64,000 bases of DNA from Dechloromonas sp. A34 (GTDB lineage Bacteria; Pseudomonadota; Gammaproteobacteria; Burkholderiales; Rhodocyclaceae): the NCBI RefSeq assembly GCF_026261605.1, contig NZ_CP102486.1:496001-560000 (forward strand), in the 5' to 3' direction. Below the pieces are notes generated by a model that worked only from the letters and a program-made list of their open reading frames with translations, was not told the DNA's origin and did no database searches. Of the stretch, positions 27,541 through 36,650 are shown in pieces (position 1 is the first letter of the stretch; each line of letters starts with the position of its first letter). The position numbers were made by a program, and so were the translations under genes.

Positions 27541-28524
27541 TCATTTGCGGAAGCGGCCGGCGTTCGCAGTGTTTTCGGTACTGTTGCCACCGTGAATATT
27601 GGTATGGCAGTTAAGACAGCCACGCCCGACGGTGCCCAAATTCCCCGAACTCGTATTCGGGTTGGCAGGCAGGGCACCGACCTGACTGCGGTGGTGGTTG
27701 GTACCAGAATGGCAATCCTGACAGAGGAATGGGGGTCTGCTCTTGAGCAAATTGGCGATGGTCGTGCCATGCGGGTTATGGCAAATGCCACAGTCTTCGG
27801 ATACCGGTTCATGGTTATGAATGAAGGGCCCGCGCTTTTCCATGTGGCAGGTGTAGCAAGTTTCGTTGGTGCTGGCCTTGATTAGCTGCTTGGGGTTGTC
27901 GCCATGAACGTTGTGGCACGACGAGCATGTCATCTTGCCTTCGACGATCGGGTGGTGCGAAGGCTTGTTGACCTGACTGCGCTGTTCCTTGTGGCAGGTG
28001 AAACAGGTTTCGGTCTGGGTCAGTTTGTCGCGTACCTTATCCTTGGCGGCGTGAACCTTGTGGCAGGAGCTACAGGCGACGTCCTGGGTGCCGTGGGCGC
28101 TGGTTTGCCAGCCGATGCGGGCACCGCCCTGGTGGCAGGTCAGACAGGAGCCATTACGCGCTTCAACGGGAGTGTCGGATTTTTTGCCGAACCAGCGATC
28201 GGGCTTGGGTGGCTTGCCGCTGCCCTTGTGGCTGAGGTGCTTTTCGCTTTCGCCGTGGCAATCGGTACAGGTCGGGGTGCGACCGTCGGCGACGGTGCCG
28301 TGCTTGGTCTTGCCGATGGCAAGTACCGAGGGTCTCAGATCAAGCATCGTCGGTTTGGTATCGTCGGCCTCGTCGTGACAGCCGGTGCACTTGGCATCGC
28401 CCTTCAGGATCAGGTCTTTGGGGGCTTCCTTGGCCGGAGCCTTGGGAGGGTCTGCAGCAAGTGCAGCCCCTGAGAAAAACATGCTGACGCATGCCGTCAA
28501 CGCCAGTAATTGTCGTACTTTCAT
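27541..28524 (-). CDS. mtrA: Decahaem c-type cytochrome, MtrA/DmsE family
   Basis: 327 aa from ATG 28524, preceded by a G-rich ribosome site. Signal peptide ~1-24 (ends GAALAADPPK). Ten CXXCH motifs in order: CTGCH, CTDCH, CLTCH, CSSCH, CFTCH, CSSCH, CYTCH, CGICH, CQDCH, CLNCH. Count, spacing and length match MtrA/DmsE/PioA/MtoA. It would sit in the periplasm and inside the MtrB barrel and pass electrons through the outer membrane. No outer-surface MtrC-like cytochrome is encoded nearby, as in MtoAB/PioAB systems, so electron uptake and export are both possible. The frame is open to 28611, but the signal peptide fixes the start. Confidence 0.9.
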   Translation of the reverse strand: MKVRQLLALTACVSMFFSGAALAADPPKAPAKEAPKDLILKGDAKCTGCHDEADDTKPTMLDLRPSVLAIGKTKHGTVADGRTPTCTDCHGESEKHLSHKGSGKPPKPDRWFGKKSDTPVEARNGSCLTCHQGGARIGWQTSAHGTQDVACSSCHKVHAAKDKVRDKLTQTETCFTCHKEQRSQVNKPSHHPIVEGKMTCSSCHNVHGDNPKQLIKASTNETCYTCHMEKRGPFIHNHEPVSEDCGICHNPHGTTIANLLKSRPPFLCQDCHSGTNHHRSQVGALPANPNTSSGNLGTVGRGCLNCHTNIHGGNSTENTANAGRFRK

Positions 28525-28592
28525 AGAACCCCCAGACTTTCCCCATGGTCGCGCCCAACGGAAGGTTGGGCACGGTGTTACACGTAATCGAT

Positions 28593-28943
28593 TTACAGCG
28601 AGAGAATCCAATAAATCAGATTCTTGATTTCGGCCTGATCCTTGGTCTCAATGATCTTGTGGTCTTCTTCGGTGCCATCCTCAAGCTTGACCTTCGGCCC
28701 GGTGGTCATGTTCTTGTACATCTTCTGTTCGCCTTCGGCTTCCTTGCCCTTGTACTTGGCGGCGATCTTCTGGTACGAGGGGCCCTTTTTGGTCTTGTCG
28801 ATGGCGTGGCATTTCAGGCAGTCATTCTTTTTGGCCAGCGCCTTGGCCGCTTCCGCGTCGACAGCGGCAGTGGCGCCTGTTGAAAAGGCAAGGAGGGCGG
28901 TCGAGGACAACACCAGTGTCAGGTGAGCAAGCTTGGTTTTCAT
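28593..28943 (-). CDS. Small periplasmic class I cytochrome c
   Basis: 116 aa. Signal peptide ~1-27 (ends STGATAAVDA). One haem site CLKCH (~residue 42), then GPSYQKIAAKYKGK as in c551/c552-type carriers. A methionine in the segment YKNMTTG is the probable sixth ligand, though the spacing is not textbook. The C-terminal helix KNLIYWILSL is typical. It is first in the leftward operon with the decahaem and porin genes (68-bp gap), so it likely shuttles electrons between the inner-membrane complex and the decahaem protein. Confidence 0.87.
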   Translation of the reverse strand: MKTKLAHLTLVLSSTALLAFSTGATAAVDAEAAKALAKKNDCLKCHAIDKTKKGPSYQKIAAKYKGKEAEGEQKMYKNMTTGPKVKLEDGTEEDHKIIETKDQAEIKNLIYWILSL

Positions 28944-29075
28944 TTTTTCCCCATTCTGAGAAATTTCGAGAGCCTCGTGCCCCCGGCCGATGTACTAGGC
29001 CAATTGGCCTAATTGTTCTCGGGCAGTCTATCCAGCAGCCATTCGCATCAACATCGGCGAAGGATTAAATTTGGT

Positions 29076-29091
29076 ATAGGAAATTTCCTAT
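29076..29091. promoter_or_regulatory. 16-bp perfect palindrome upstream of the cytochrome operon
   Basis: ATAGGAAATTTCCTAT is fully self-complementary. It lies 132 bp upstream of the cytochrome c start and 9 bp past the end of the NarL-type regulator gene. A dimeric-regulator operator is plausible; the adjacent response regulator is the obvious candidate. No T-tract supports a terminator. Confidence 0.45.
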
Positions 29092-29100
29092 TCCCGATTT

Positions 29101-29751
29101 TCAGAAATCGTTTGCTTCCGCCAGTTGGTGGGCTATCGCATAGCGAATGAGTTCGCCTGTGTTGGCCAGCTTCATCTTTTCCAGAATGTGCGTCTTGTGG
29201 GTGCTGATGGTCTTGACGCTCAAGGAGAGGCGGGCGCCGATCTCAGTCAGGCCAAGGCCGCTGACCAGCATGTTGAAAACCTGATATTCGCGGTCGGAAA
29301 GCTGGGTGTGGGGGAGGGGGCCATGGCTCGGGCGGATATCGCGGACCATCAATTCGGCGACCTTGTTGCTGACATGCACCCCGCCGCCAGCAATGCGGCG
29401 AATGGCGGAGATCAATACCTCGCTGTCACTTTCCTTGGTCAGGTAGCCGGAAGCGCCGGCATGCAAGGCGCGCACTGCGTATTGCTCCTCGTGGTGCATG
29501 CTGAGAATGAGAATCTGGAGCTCTGGTTTCTCTTCTTTGAGAATCTTGATCAGATCCAGGCCGCTGCGTCCGGGCATTGAAATATCAAGGATCACGACTC
29601 CCCAGTTGCGCTCGCGGACCCGCAGCAGGACCTCGTTGCCGTTGGCCGCCTCGCCCTCGACTGATATGTCCTCGGTGTCCGACAGGATCTGCTTCAGGCC
29701 GTGACGGATGATGGTGTGGTCATCCGCTAACAACACCTCGATTTTTTGCAT
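29101..29751 (-). CDS. NarL/FixJ-family response regulator
   Basis: 216 aa. Receiver domain ~1-120: acidic pair in LLADDHT, phospho-acceptor Asp in VVILDISMPG (~55), and Lys in YLTKES (~105). A LuxR/GerE helix-turn-helix follows at ~150-205 (LSDREYQVFNMLVSGLGLTE, then LSVKTISTHKTHILEKM). The start at 29751 was chosen because GGAGG lies 6 bases before it; an ATG two codons earlier is too close. It overlaps the kinase stop by 32 bases, so the pair is co-translated. With the cytochrome operon immediately downstream in the same direction and a palindrome between, control of that operon is the likely job. Confidence 0.88.
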   Translation of the reverse strand: MQKIEVLLADDHTIIRHGLKQILSDTEDISVEGEAANGNEVLLRVRERNWGVVILDISMPGRSGLDLIKILKEEKPELQILILSMHHEEQYAVRALHAGASGYLTKESDSEVLISAIRRIAGGGVHVSNKVAELMVRDIRPSHGPLPHTQLSDREYQVFNMLVSGLGLTEIGARLSLSVKTISTHKTHILEKMKLANTGELIRYAIAHQLAEANDF

Positions 29752-31807
29752 TGTCATCCTCCGTTTTTTTTTCGAATGGTACTGTCGCTTCAACCAAGGT
29801 GCCACCGCCGGGTGTAGTGACTATGGAAAGGGTTCCATGCAAAATTTGTACCCTTTCGCGCATCCCGATCAGACCGATCCCGGAATGGCTTTGTTCCGCA
29901 AGCTGGAAGCCGCAACCGTTATCCCGGATGGAAAGAATCCATCGATCGTCAGCCAGCCGAAGATCGATCTGCACGTGGCTGGCCTGGGCATGGCGGGTGA
30001 TGTTGGTCAGCGATTCCTGCAGGACGCGGAAAAGCGCCGTCGCAATCGGGCTTCCCTGCGGCAACTCGTCGTCAGGCAGGGTAAGGGTGATCGCCAGGCC
30101 GGTGCGGGCCGCTACCTGGTCGACGTACCAGCTGGCTGCCGCGGCGAGGCCGAGATCATCGAGGACCAGTGGTCTGAGTTCGGAGGAAATGCGCCGTACG
30201 GCCGAAATCGTCTGGTCGATCTGGCCTTTGATCGAACCGAGCCGGCCCGCCAGTTCGTCATTTTTCCCCGCTTGCCGGCTGCTCAGCCAGGAGACCTCCA
30301 TCCGGATGCCGGTCAGGAACTGGCCGAGTTCATCGTGGATCTCGCGGGAAATCCGCGAGCGTTCTTCCTCGCGGACGTTTTCCAGGGCGGCCGACAGTTG
30401 GTGGAGTTGCCGGTTGCTTTCGAGCAAGGCCCGTTCGGCGCGCTGGCGTTCGGTCAGGTCGCGAAAGATCGCGGTGAGAAGAATCTCGCCATGAAATGTG
30501 GTGGTCGACAAACTCATTTCCACCGGGAATGCTTCCCCGTTCCGTAGCAACTCGACGCTGGCCATCAGAGCCAGGCCGGCCTCGGCACGCCAACCCTGTT
30601 CGAGATAGTCGAGGAGGCTGGCGCTTTGCGGCTGGCATTGGCAATGCAGCAGTAGTTGTTCGACATCGGCACCGATCGCCTGCTCGGCGTGGAGGCTGAA
30701 CATCGTTTCCGCCCCGTGGTTGAAGAGCACGATCTTTTTTGCAGAGTCCACGATCACGATGGCATCCTCGACCGACTGGACGAGATGGCGCAGTTGCTCG
30801 TCGCTCGCCTTGAGAGCCGCCTCCAGGGCGCCCTTGCGCAGCAGGTTACGCACCATCAGCAAGGTGATCGTCAGAATGAAGAGCAGGCCACCGGTGACGC
30901 CGACGATGATCGGCCGGGAGATCCGTCGCCAGTTGGCCAGCGCTCTTTCCTGGTCGATGTTGACAGCGATGACCAGCGGATAGTCGGCGACTTTGCGAAA
31001 GGCCAGGTAGGTCGTTCCGGCAGCTGATTCCTCGCTGGTCTCGAGCAGGGTGCCAGCGGGTTTCTGCTGAAGGCCTGCCAGTACGCCGTCCGTGGCGACC
31101 CGTTTGCCGAGGGAATTTTCGTCGTGGGGTTTGCCGGTCAGGAGAATTCCATTCTCATTGAGCAGCCGAACCCGGGCGCCGAAATCGAGTGCGATATCGT
31201 TATAGAGCGATTCGAAATGGTCGATGCTGATCGAGGCGACGAGAATGCCGCGCAGTTTCCCCTGGGCATCGAGCAGGCGCATGCTCAGGTAGTAAGTCCA
31301 CAGCCCGTCGATCCTGGCCTGTTCGGGCGGACTGATGAACTGGTCGCTGGTGCCTCCCTCGGCAAAATAGCGGTAGAAGCTGCGCTCCTTGACCGAGAGG
31401 TCGCGGATGAAGTCCGCGCGCGACGAGTTGACGCCGTAGCCGTCGCTGCTGATTACGAACAGCGAGCGCACTTGCGGCAGGCTGTCGGCCCGAGCCTTCA
31501 GCAACAGGTGGATCGGGAAACTGTCGAGTTCGAAATTGCGACCAATGTCATCCGAGATGCGCTCCCGGGTGCCGCGCATGGTCAGCGTGACCCCCTCGAA
31601 GGTACGGGCCGTTTGTTCGGCCAGAATGCGGCTCAGGCTGGCGATCTGGCCGCGCGCGGCACGCAGTTCCTGCTGGCGCAAGTCGGCCAGCAGGAAGGAC
31701 GACGTGGCGGCGGTGGCCAGAATCATCACGGCCGCAAGCATCAGCACGGCGCTGGCCGACGCGTTGTGGCGGACGGCTTCCAGCAAACCGCGCAATCTAT
31801 TGAGCAT
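29720..31807 (-). CDS. Membrane sensor histidine kinase (Cache-PAS-HisKA_3)
   Basis: 695 aa. TM1 ~20-42, a periplasmic double-Cache-like sensor ~50-290 (LFVISSDGYGVNSS, LSMRLLDAQGKLRG), TM2 ~298-320, then a PAS domain ~335-450. A HisKA_3 dimerisation domain carries the phospho-acceptor His in SREIHDELGQ (~480). The ATPase domain has DNGCGF and GIGLIGMRERV. It is a NarX/DegS-type kinase pairing with the adjacent NarL-family regulator. The periplasmic Cache domain suggests a small-molecule ligand, not identifiable from sequence. It is divergent from ubiA, with ~120 bp between. Confidence 0.9.
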   Translation of the reverse strand: MLNRLRGLLEAVRHNASASAVLMLAAVMILATAATSSFLLADLRQQELRAARGQIASLSRILAEQTARTFEGVTLTMRGTRERISDDIGRNFELDSFPIHLLLKARADSLPQVRSLFVISSDGYGVNSSRADFIRDLSVKERSFYRYFAEGGTSDQFISPPEQARIDGLWTYYLSMRLLDAQGKLRGILVASISIDHFESLYNDIALDFGARVRLLNENGILLTGKPHDENSLGKRVATDGVLAGLQQKPAGTLLETSEESAAGTTYLAFRKVADYPLVIAVNIDQERALANWRRISRPIIVGVTGGLLFILTITLLMVRNLLRKGALEAALKASDEQLRHLVQSVEDAIVIVDSAKKIVLFNHGAETMFSLHAEQAIGADVEQLLLHCQCQPQSASLLDYLEQGWRAEAGLALMASVELLRNGEAFPVEMSLSTTTFHGEILLTAIFRDLTERQRAERALLESNRQLHQLSAALENVREEERSRISREIHDELGQFLTGIRMEVSWLSSRQAGKNDELAGRLGSIKGQIDQTISAVRRISSELRPLVLDDLGLAAAASWYVDQVAARTGLAITLTLPDDELPQGSPIATALFRVLQESLTNITRHAQASHVQIDLRLADDRWILSIRDNGCGFQLAEQSHSGIGLIGMRERVQILHGTLSIVTTPGGGTLVEATVPFEKKTEDDNAKNRGVVSG

Positions 31808-31930
31808 CCATATTCCTCGTTACTCTTGCACTTGATCGGGACTGCCAGCGACTGCACTTTACATGCCTGCGGCTCGTTGCGGCTAGCCACGTGCAGTTGG
31901 CCGCATCAGGCAGGGTAAAATCGCCGGACT

Positions 31931-32806
31931 ATGAACTGGCACGCCCTCAAGGAAAAACTCGATCTCTATGAAAAGCTGATGCGGCTCGACAAGCCGATCG
32001 GCATCTTGCTGCTGCTTTGGCCGACCTTCTGGGCGCTCTGGCTTTCGGCGCTAGGCCAGCCGGACTGGACGGTGGTCTGGGTATTCGCGCTGGGCACCGT
32101 GCTGATGCGCTCGGCCGGCTGCGTCATCAACGACTATGCCGACCGCGATTTCGACAAGCACGTCGAGCGCACCAAAGAGCGTCCATTGACAGCCGGCAAG
32201 GTAACGACGAAGGAAGCGCTGTGGCTGTTCGCCGGATTGTCGCTGGCGGCGTTCGCGCTTGTCCTGATGTTGCGCAACAGCCTGGTGATCTGGCTCTCGG
32301 TGCCGGCGCTTTTCCTGGCGGCCAGTTATCCGTTTACCAAGCGCTTCTTCGCCATTCCCCAGGCCTATCTCGGCATCGCCTTCGGTTTCGGCATTCCGAT
32401 GGCCTATGCCGCACATCTCGACCGCGTCCCGGCCGAAGCGTGGTGGCTGCTGCTCGCCAACGTCTTCTGGGCCGTTGCCTACGACACCGAGTACGCCATG
32501 GTCGATCGTGAGGATGACTTGAAGATCGGCATCAAGACCTCGGCGATCACCTTCGGGCGGTTCGACGTGGCGGCGGTGATGGCCTGCTATGCCGTTACCT
32601 TGGGCATCATCGGCGGGATCGGTTACTCGCGGCAACTCGGCTGGCCGTTCTACGCCGGTCTGGCCGCCGCCGCCGGCATCATGGCCGTGCACTACACCTG
32701 GATCCGTGGCCGCGAACGCATGCCCTGCTTCAAGGCCTTCCTCCACAACAATTACGTCGGCGCTGCGATTTTCGTCGGCATCGTCGTCAGCTACCTGATC
32801 CCATGA
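31931..32806 (+). CDS. ubiA: 4-hydroxybenzoate polyprenyltransferase
   Basis: Adds the polyprenyl chain to 4-hydroxybenzoate in ubiquinone synthesis, in the inner membrane. 291 aa, eight to nine helices. Two Asp-rich Mg/diphosphate motifs are intact: [20 protein letters not shown] (~70-90) and [12 protein letters not shown] (~188-200). Full family length. The stop overlaps the ubiD start by 4 bases (ATGA), so both ubiquinone genes are coupled. Confidence 0.95.
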   Translation: MNWHALKEKLDLYEKLMRLDKPIGILLLLWPTFWALWLSALGQPDWTVVWVFALGTVLMRSAGCVINDYADRDFDKHVERTKERPLTAGKVTTKEALWLFAGLSLAAFALVLMLRNSLVIWLSVPALFLAASYPFTKRFFAIPQAYLGIAFGFGIPMAYAAHLDRVPAEAWWLLLANVFWAVAYDTEYAMVDREDDLKIGIKTSAITFGRFDVAAVMACYAVTLGIIGGIGYSRQLGWPFYAGLAAAAGIMAVHYTWIRGRERMPCFKAFLHNNYVGAAIFVGIVVSYLIP

Positions 32807-34266
32807 AATATCACGACCTCCGCGACTTCATGTCGCAGCTGGAAAAGACCGGCGAACTCAAGCGCGTCGGCGTCGAGGTCGATACCCGCCTCGAAATGAC
32901 CGAAATCTGCGACCGCGTGCTGCGCGCCGGCGGGCCGGCCGTGCTGTTCGAGAAGCCCAAGGGGCACACGATTCCCGTGCTCGCCAACCTGTTCGGCACG
33001 CCCAAGCGGGTCGCGCTCGGCATGGGCGAGGAATCGGTGCAGGCGCTGCGCGAAGTCGGCAAGCTGCTCGCCTACCTCAAGGAACCGGAGCCGCCCAAGG
33101 GCCTGAAGGATGCCTGGGACAAGCTGCCGATCCTCAAGCAGGTCATGAACATGGCGCCGAAAACGGTGTCGAGTGCGCCCTGCCAGGAAATCGTCTGGGA
33201 GGGCAAGGACGTCGATCTCGCCAAACTGCCGATCCAGCACTGCTGGCCGGGCGACATTGCGCCGCTGATCACCTGGGGCCTGGTCGTCACCAAGGGCCCG
33301 CACAAGAACCGCCAGAATCTCGGTATCTACCGCCAGCAGGTGCTCGGCCCGAACAAGGTCATCATGCGCTGGCTGGCGCATCGCGGCGGGGCGCTGGATT
33401 TCCGTGATCACCAGCTGGCCAATCCCGGCCAGCCTTTCCCGGTGGCGGTGGTGCTCGGCTGCGACCCGGCGACCATTCTCGGCGCCGTGACGCCGGTGCC
33501 CGATTCGCTGTCGGAATACCAGTTCGCCGGCCTGCTGCGCGGCGGCAAGACCGAGCTGGTCAAATGCCTGGGTTCGGCGCTGCAAGTGCCGGCTTCGGCC
33601 GAAATCGTCCTCGAAGGCGTCATCCATCCCGGCGAGATGGCGCTCGAAGGCCCCTATGGCGACCATACCGGCTACTACAACGAGCAGGCCGAGTTCCCGG
33701 CGTTCACCATCGAGCGCATCACCATGCGCAAGAATCCGATCTACCACAGCACCTACACCGGCAAGCCGCCCGACGAGCCGGCCGTGTTGGGCGTCGCGCT
33801 CAATGAAGTGTTCGTGCCGCTCCTGCAGAAGCAGTATCCGGAAATCGTCGATTTCTACCTGCCGCCGGAAGGCTGTTCCTACCGGCTGGCTATCGTTAGC
33901 ATCAAGAAGCAGTATCCCGGTCACGCCAAGCGCATCATGTTTGGCATCTGGTCCTTCCTGCGTCAGTTCATGTATACCAAGACGATCATCGTCGTGGACG
34001 ACGACATCGACATCCGCGACTGGAAGGAAGTGGTCTGGGCGATGACGACGCGCATGGACGCCACACGCGACACGACGCTGGTCGACAACACGCCGATCGA
34101 CTACCTCGACTTCGCTTCGCCGGTGGCTGGCCTCGGTTCCAAGATGGGGCTCGATGCCACCAACAAGTGGCCGGGCGAGACGACCCGTGAATGGGGGCGG
34201 CCGATCGTCATGGATGGCGACGTCAAGCAGCGGGTCGACACGATGTGGCAGGAACTAGGTCTTTAG
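32803..34266 (+). CDS. ubiD: 3-octaprenyl-4-hydroxybenzoate carboxy-lyase
   Basis: 487 aa, the standard UbiD length. Decarboxylates 3-polyprenyl-4-hydroxybenzoate using prenylated FMN made by UbiX (not in this window). Conserved stretches include [22 protein letters not shown] and [12 protein letters not shown], which contribute the flavin pocket and the Glu-Arg-Glu catalytic network. It follows ubiA in the pathway and on the DNA. No strong terminator was noticed before the downstream cobalamin riboswitch, ~45 bp later. Confidence 0.95.
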   Translation: MKYHDLRDFMSQLEKTGELKRVGVEVDTRLEMTEICDRVLRAGGPAVLFEKPKGHTIPVLANLFGTPKRVALGMGEESVQALREVGKLLAYLKEPEPPKGLKDAWDKLPILKQVMNMAPKTVSSAPCQEIVWEGKDVDLAKLPIQHCWPGDIAPLITWGLVVTKGPHKNRQNLGIYRQQVLGPNKVIMRWLAHRGGALDFRDHQLANPGQPFPVAVVLGCDPATILGAVTPVPDSLSEYQFAGLLRGGKTELVKCLGSALQVPASAEIVLEGVIHPGEMALEGPYGDHTGYYNEQAEFPAFTIERITMRKNPIYHSTYTGKPPDEPAVLGVALNEVFVPLLQKQYPEIVDFYLPPEGCSYRLAIVSIKKQYPGHAKRIMFGIWSFLRQFMYTKTIIVVDDDIDIRDWKEVVWAMTTRMDATRDTTLVDNTPIDYLDFASPVAGLGSKMGLDATNKWPGETTREWGRPIVMDGDVKQRVDTMWQELGL

Positions 34267-34311
34267 GAAGCTTGACCGTTTCCGCGGCGTTTTGAGAGAA
34301 TCCGCGCTCCT

Positions 34312-34475
34312 ATCGGTATCGAGATACGGAACACGGTGCGAATCCGTGGCGGGCCCGCCGCTGTAACCGGGGACGAAGACTGCATGGTCGCCAGACCAGC
34401 CACTTGCGGGGCATACCGCGCAGGGAAGGCGCAGCGCTTCGGCTGATCCGGAAGCCAGAAGACGAATCGATGCCA
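34312..34475 (+). promoter_or_regulatory. Cobalamin (AdoCbl-type) riboswitch
   Basis: The conserved B12-box landmarks occur in order: CGGTGCGAATCCG, GCCCGCCGCTGTAA, GGGGACGAAG, the GCCACT element, GGGAAGGCGC, and AAGCCAGAAGAC. It lies directly ahead of a terminator hairpin and the peptide/radical SAM operon, so bound cobalamin should end transcription. The outer limits are approximate. Confidence 0.93.
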
Positions 34476-34492
34476 ATCTGGAGCCAAGGCAA

Positions 34493-34550
34493 GGGCTCCG
34501 GCTGACTGCATGCGAGAAGCGTGCGGTGAGCCGGAGCCCTTTTTGTTTTT
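34493..34550 (+). terminator. Riboswitch expression-platform terminator
   Basis: GGGCTCCGGCT (34493-34503) pairs with AGCCGGAGCCC (34529-34539) and is followed by TTTTTGTTTTT. It lies 21 bases ahead of the precursor-peptide start. Confidence 0.9.
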
Positions 34551-34570
34551 GCATTCCCGAGGAGTGGAAC

Positions 34571-34726
34571 ATGACCCAAACCGTGACTTCAACCGTCAAA
34601 ACCCCGCAAACGACTGAAAACCAGGCCGCCCCGGCCGTTCCGACCATCGCCGTGCGCAAGAGCTGCAACCCGGAAGGCATGGGCCTGTCGCACTATGTGC
34701 TGATGGACAAGAAGGCGGCCAAATGA
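34571..34726 (+). CDS. cbpA: Short precursor peptide for the adjacent radical SAM maturase (CbpA-like)
   Basis: 51 aa. ATG 34571 follows GAGGAG at a good distance. The first ~27 residues are a Thr/Pro/Ala-rich leader (QTVTSTVKTPQTTENQAAP). The C-terminal core has KSCNPEGMGLSHYVLMDK, with one Cys. Its stop overlaps the maturase ATG by 4 bases. Small size, leader/core appearance and tight coupling to a SPASM radical SAM enzyme fit a ribosomally made, modified peptide. A cobalamin-riboswitch-linked peptide/enzyme pair is known in annotation as CbpA/CbpB; the assignment is from memory of that architecture, not a search. Confidence 0.72.
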   Translation: MTQTVTSTVKTPQTTENQAAPAVPTIAVRKSCNPEGMGLSHYVLMDKKAAK

Positions 34727-36093
34727 CCGCAGCGCTTCCCGCGGGAGCGCTGCGCGACCCGCATTTCCTGCCGGTGGATATCGGCCACGATATCTACGCC
34801 GCGGTAACCGATCCGGACACCGCCTTCTGGGCACTGGTCGACAAGAACAAGGTCGGCGAGGGGCTCGATCCGGCCACGCTCGCCGCCTATCGCGAAAAGG
34901 CCGAGGGTTTCCGGCAGGAACTGCATGCCCTGCGATTTGGCCTGAAGCCCTCCGGCGTCTATCTGAATCCGACCGAGCGCTGCAACCTCAACTGCACCTA
35001 CTGCTACCTGCCCGATACCCAGCGCAGCGGCGGCAGCCACATGCCGGCCGTGACGCTGCTCGCCTCGCTGGGCAAGCTGCGCGACTACTTCCGTTCGGTG
35101 ATGCCGGACGGCCGCAAGCCGCGCGCCATCTTCCACGGCGCCGAGCCGCTGATGAACCAGGCGGCGGTGTTCGAGGCGATCGATGCCTTCGGCGACGATT
35201 TCGTTTTTGGGCTGCAGACCAACGGCACGCTGCTCGACGATGCGGCGCTCGACTTCCTGACCTCGCGCAATGTCAGCATCGGCCTCTCGCTCGATGGCCC
35301 GGTCGCCGGGATCACTGACGCGACGCGCCGGACCTGGGGCGGCAAGAGTGTGCACGACAAGGTGTTGCGCACCATGGAAAAGCTGCGTGGCTACGGCTCG
35401 TGGAGCGTCATCACGACCTGCACGACCGAGAACCTGCCTTACCTGACGCGCATGGTCGAGTTGTTCCACGCCCATGAGGTGCCGACCTGCATGCTCAACA
35501 CCGTGCGCTGCACCCTGCCCGGGGCGCGCGGCGTCAAGCCGGCCGACGGCGACATGGCCAAGGCCTTCTTCGCCGCCATGGACCGCACCCACGAGCTGTA
35601 CCAGGAAACCGGCCGCAAGCTGATGGTGGCCAACTTCGCCAATATCCTGATCGGCATCCTGGCCCCGACGGCGCGCCGCCTGATGTGCGACATCTCGCCC
35701 TGTGGCGGTGGGCGTGCCTTCTTCGCGCTGGCCGCCGACGGCAGCCTTTATCCGTGCAGCGAGTTCATCGGCCTGCCCAATTTCCGGGGCGGCAACCTGC
35801 TGGTCGATGGCGTCGAGGCGGCTCTGGCCTCGACGGCCTTCCAGACGGTGACGACGCGCGATGTCGACAAGTTCAGCCCCTGTGGCGACTGCGCGATCCG
35901 TCATTTCTGTGGCTCGCCCTGTCCGGCCGAAGCCTTCGAGATGAACGGCGGCATGGACAAGATCGGCGCTTTCTGCGATTTCTACAAGGAACAGGTCAAT
36001 TACGCTCTGCGCCTGATCGCCGACGGCAAGGCCGACGACTATCTGTGGGACGGCTGGGACGACGGGACGGAAACCGTTTTTGCGCTGAGTTGA
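34723..36093 (+). CDS. cbpB: Peptide-modifying radical SAM/SPASM enzyme (CbpB-like)
   Basis: 456 aa. The radical SAM 4Fe-4S motif CXXXCXXC is in NPTERCNLNCTYCYLP (~80-95). The TIM-barrel core follows (IFHGAEPL, FGLQTNGTLLDD, GLSLDGP). A C-terminal SPASM domain binds auxiliary clusters: CDISPCGGG, YPCSEF, CGDCAIRHFCGSPC and FCDFYKEQ. It would install a radical-based modification on the peptide encoded just upstream. Expression should rise when cobalamin is low because of the riboswitch; the enzyme itself shows no cobalamin-binding domain. A terminator follows its stop, so the operon is only two genes. The final product is unknown. Confidence 0.85.
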   Translation: MTAALPAGALRDPHFLPVDIGHDIYAAVTDPDTAFWALVDKNKVGEGLDPATLAAYREKAEGFRQELHALRFGLKPSGVYLNPTERCNLNCTYCYLPDTQRSGGSHMPAVTLLASLGKLRDYFRSVMPDGRKPRAIFHGAEPLMNQAAVFEAIDAFGDDFVFGLQTNGTLLDDAALDFLTSRNVSIGLSLDGPVAGITDATRRTWGGKSVHDKVLRTMEKLRGYGSWSVITTCTTENLPYLTRMVELFHAHEVPTCMLNTVRCTLPGARGVKPADGDMAKAFFAAMDRTHELYQETGRKLMVANFANILIGILAPTARRLMCDISPCGGGRAFFALAADGSLYPCSEFIGLPNFRGGNLLVDGVEAALASTAFQTVTTRDVDKFSPCGDCAIRHFCGSPCPAEAFEMNGGMDKIGAFCDFYKEQVNYALRLIADGKADDYLWDGWDDGTETVFALS

Positions 36094-36103
36094 AGAAATG
36101 CCG

Positions 36104-36138
36104 GAGGGCGTCTTAACATGACGCCCTCTGTCATTTTT
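36104..36138 (+). terminator. Rho-independent terminator after the radical SAM gene
   Basis: GAGGGCGTC (36104-36112) pairs with GACGCCCTC (36120-36128), followed by TGTCATTTTTC. An ATG at 36118 falls in the hairpin loop and stem and was rejected as the next gene's start. Confidence 0.8.
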
Positions 36139-36153
36139 CGGGCGCTGTTTGTC

Positions 36154-36642
36154 ATGACCACCAATCTCGTCATTCGTGACACCAATCTCAACGAACCGCA
36201 GCACGCCGCAGCCTTCCTCGACCTGCTGGAACACTACGCTCGCGACCCGATGGGCGGCGGCGCCGGGCTTTCGGCTTATGCCAAAGACAATCTCGTGCGC
36301 GAACTCCGGGCCGTGCCCAGCTTCCATGGCGCGCTGGCCTTCGCCGGCGACGAGGCGGTCGGCCTGATCAACTGTTTCACCGGCTTTTCTACCTTCGCGG
36401 CCCGGCCCCTGCTCAATATCCACGACATCGTGACGCGCCGGGAACGCCGCGGCCGGGGCGTCGGCCAGGCGCTGCTGCAGTGGGCCGAACAACGTGCCCG
36501 CCAGCTTGGCTGTTGCAAGCTGACCCTGGAAGTGCTGTCCAACAATGCCCGCGCCATGGCATCCTACGAACGGGCCGGCTTCGCGCCCTATGTGCTCGAC
36601 CCGGCTGCCGGCCAGGCCTTGTTTCTGCAAAAGAACCTCTAG
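36154..36642 (+). CDS. GNAT-family N-acetyltransferase
   Basis: 162 aa from ATG 36154, the first start after the terminator. Single GNAT domain: the acetyl-CoA loop RRERRGRGVGQALLQWAEQ (motif A, R/Q-x-x-G-x-G/A) and the late NNARAMASYERAGF (motif B). The substrate is unknown. An 8-base gap with AGGAGG leads to the next membrane-protein gene, so those two are probably co-transcribed. Confidence 0.85.
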   Translation: MTTNLVIRDTNLNEPQHAAAFLDLLEHYARDPMGGGAGLSAYAKDNLVRELRAVPSFHGALAFAGDEAVGLINCFTGFSTFAARPLLNIHDIVTRRERRGRGVGQALLQWAEQRARQLGCCKLTLEVLSNNARAMASYERAGFAPYVLDPAAGQALFLQKNL

Positions 36643-36650
36643 GAGGTCGC

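Noticed and set aside
36118..36153. Upstream start for the GNAT gene at 36118
   Set aside because: The ATG lies inside the hairpin of the terminator for the radical SAM gene. The start at 36154 gives a normal GNAT N-terminus.
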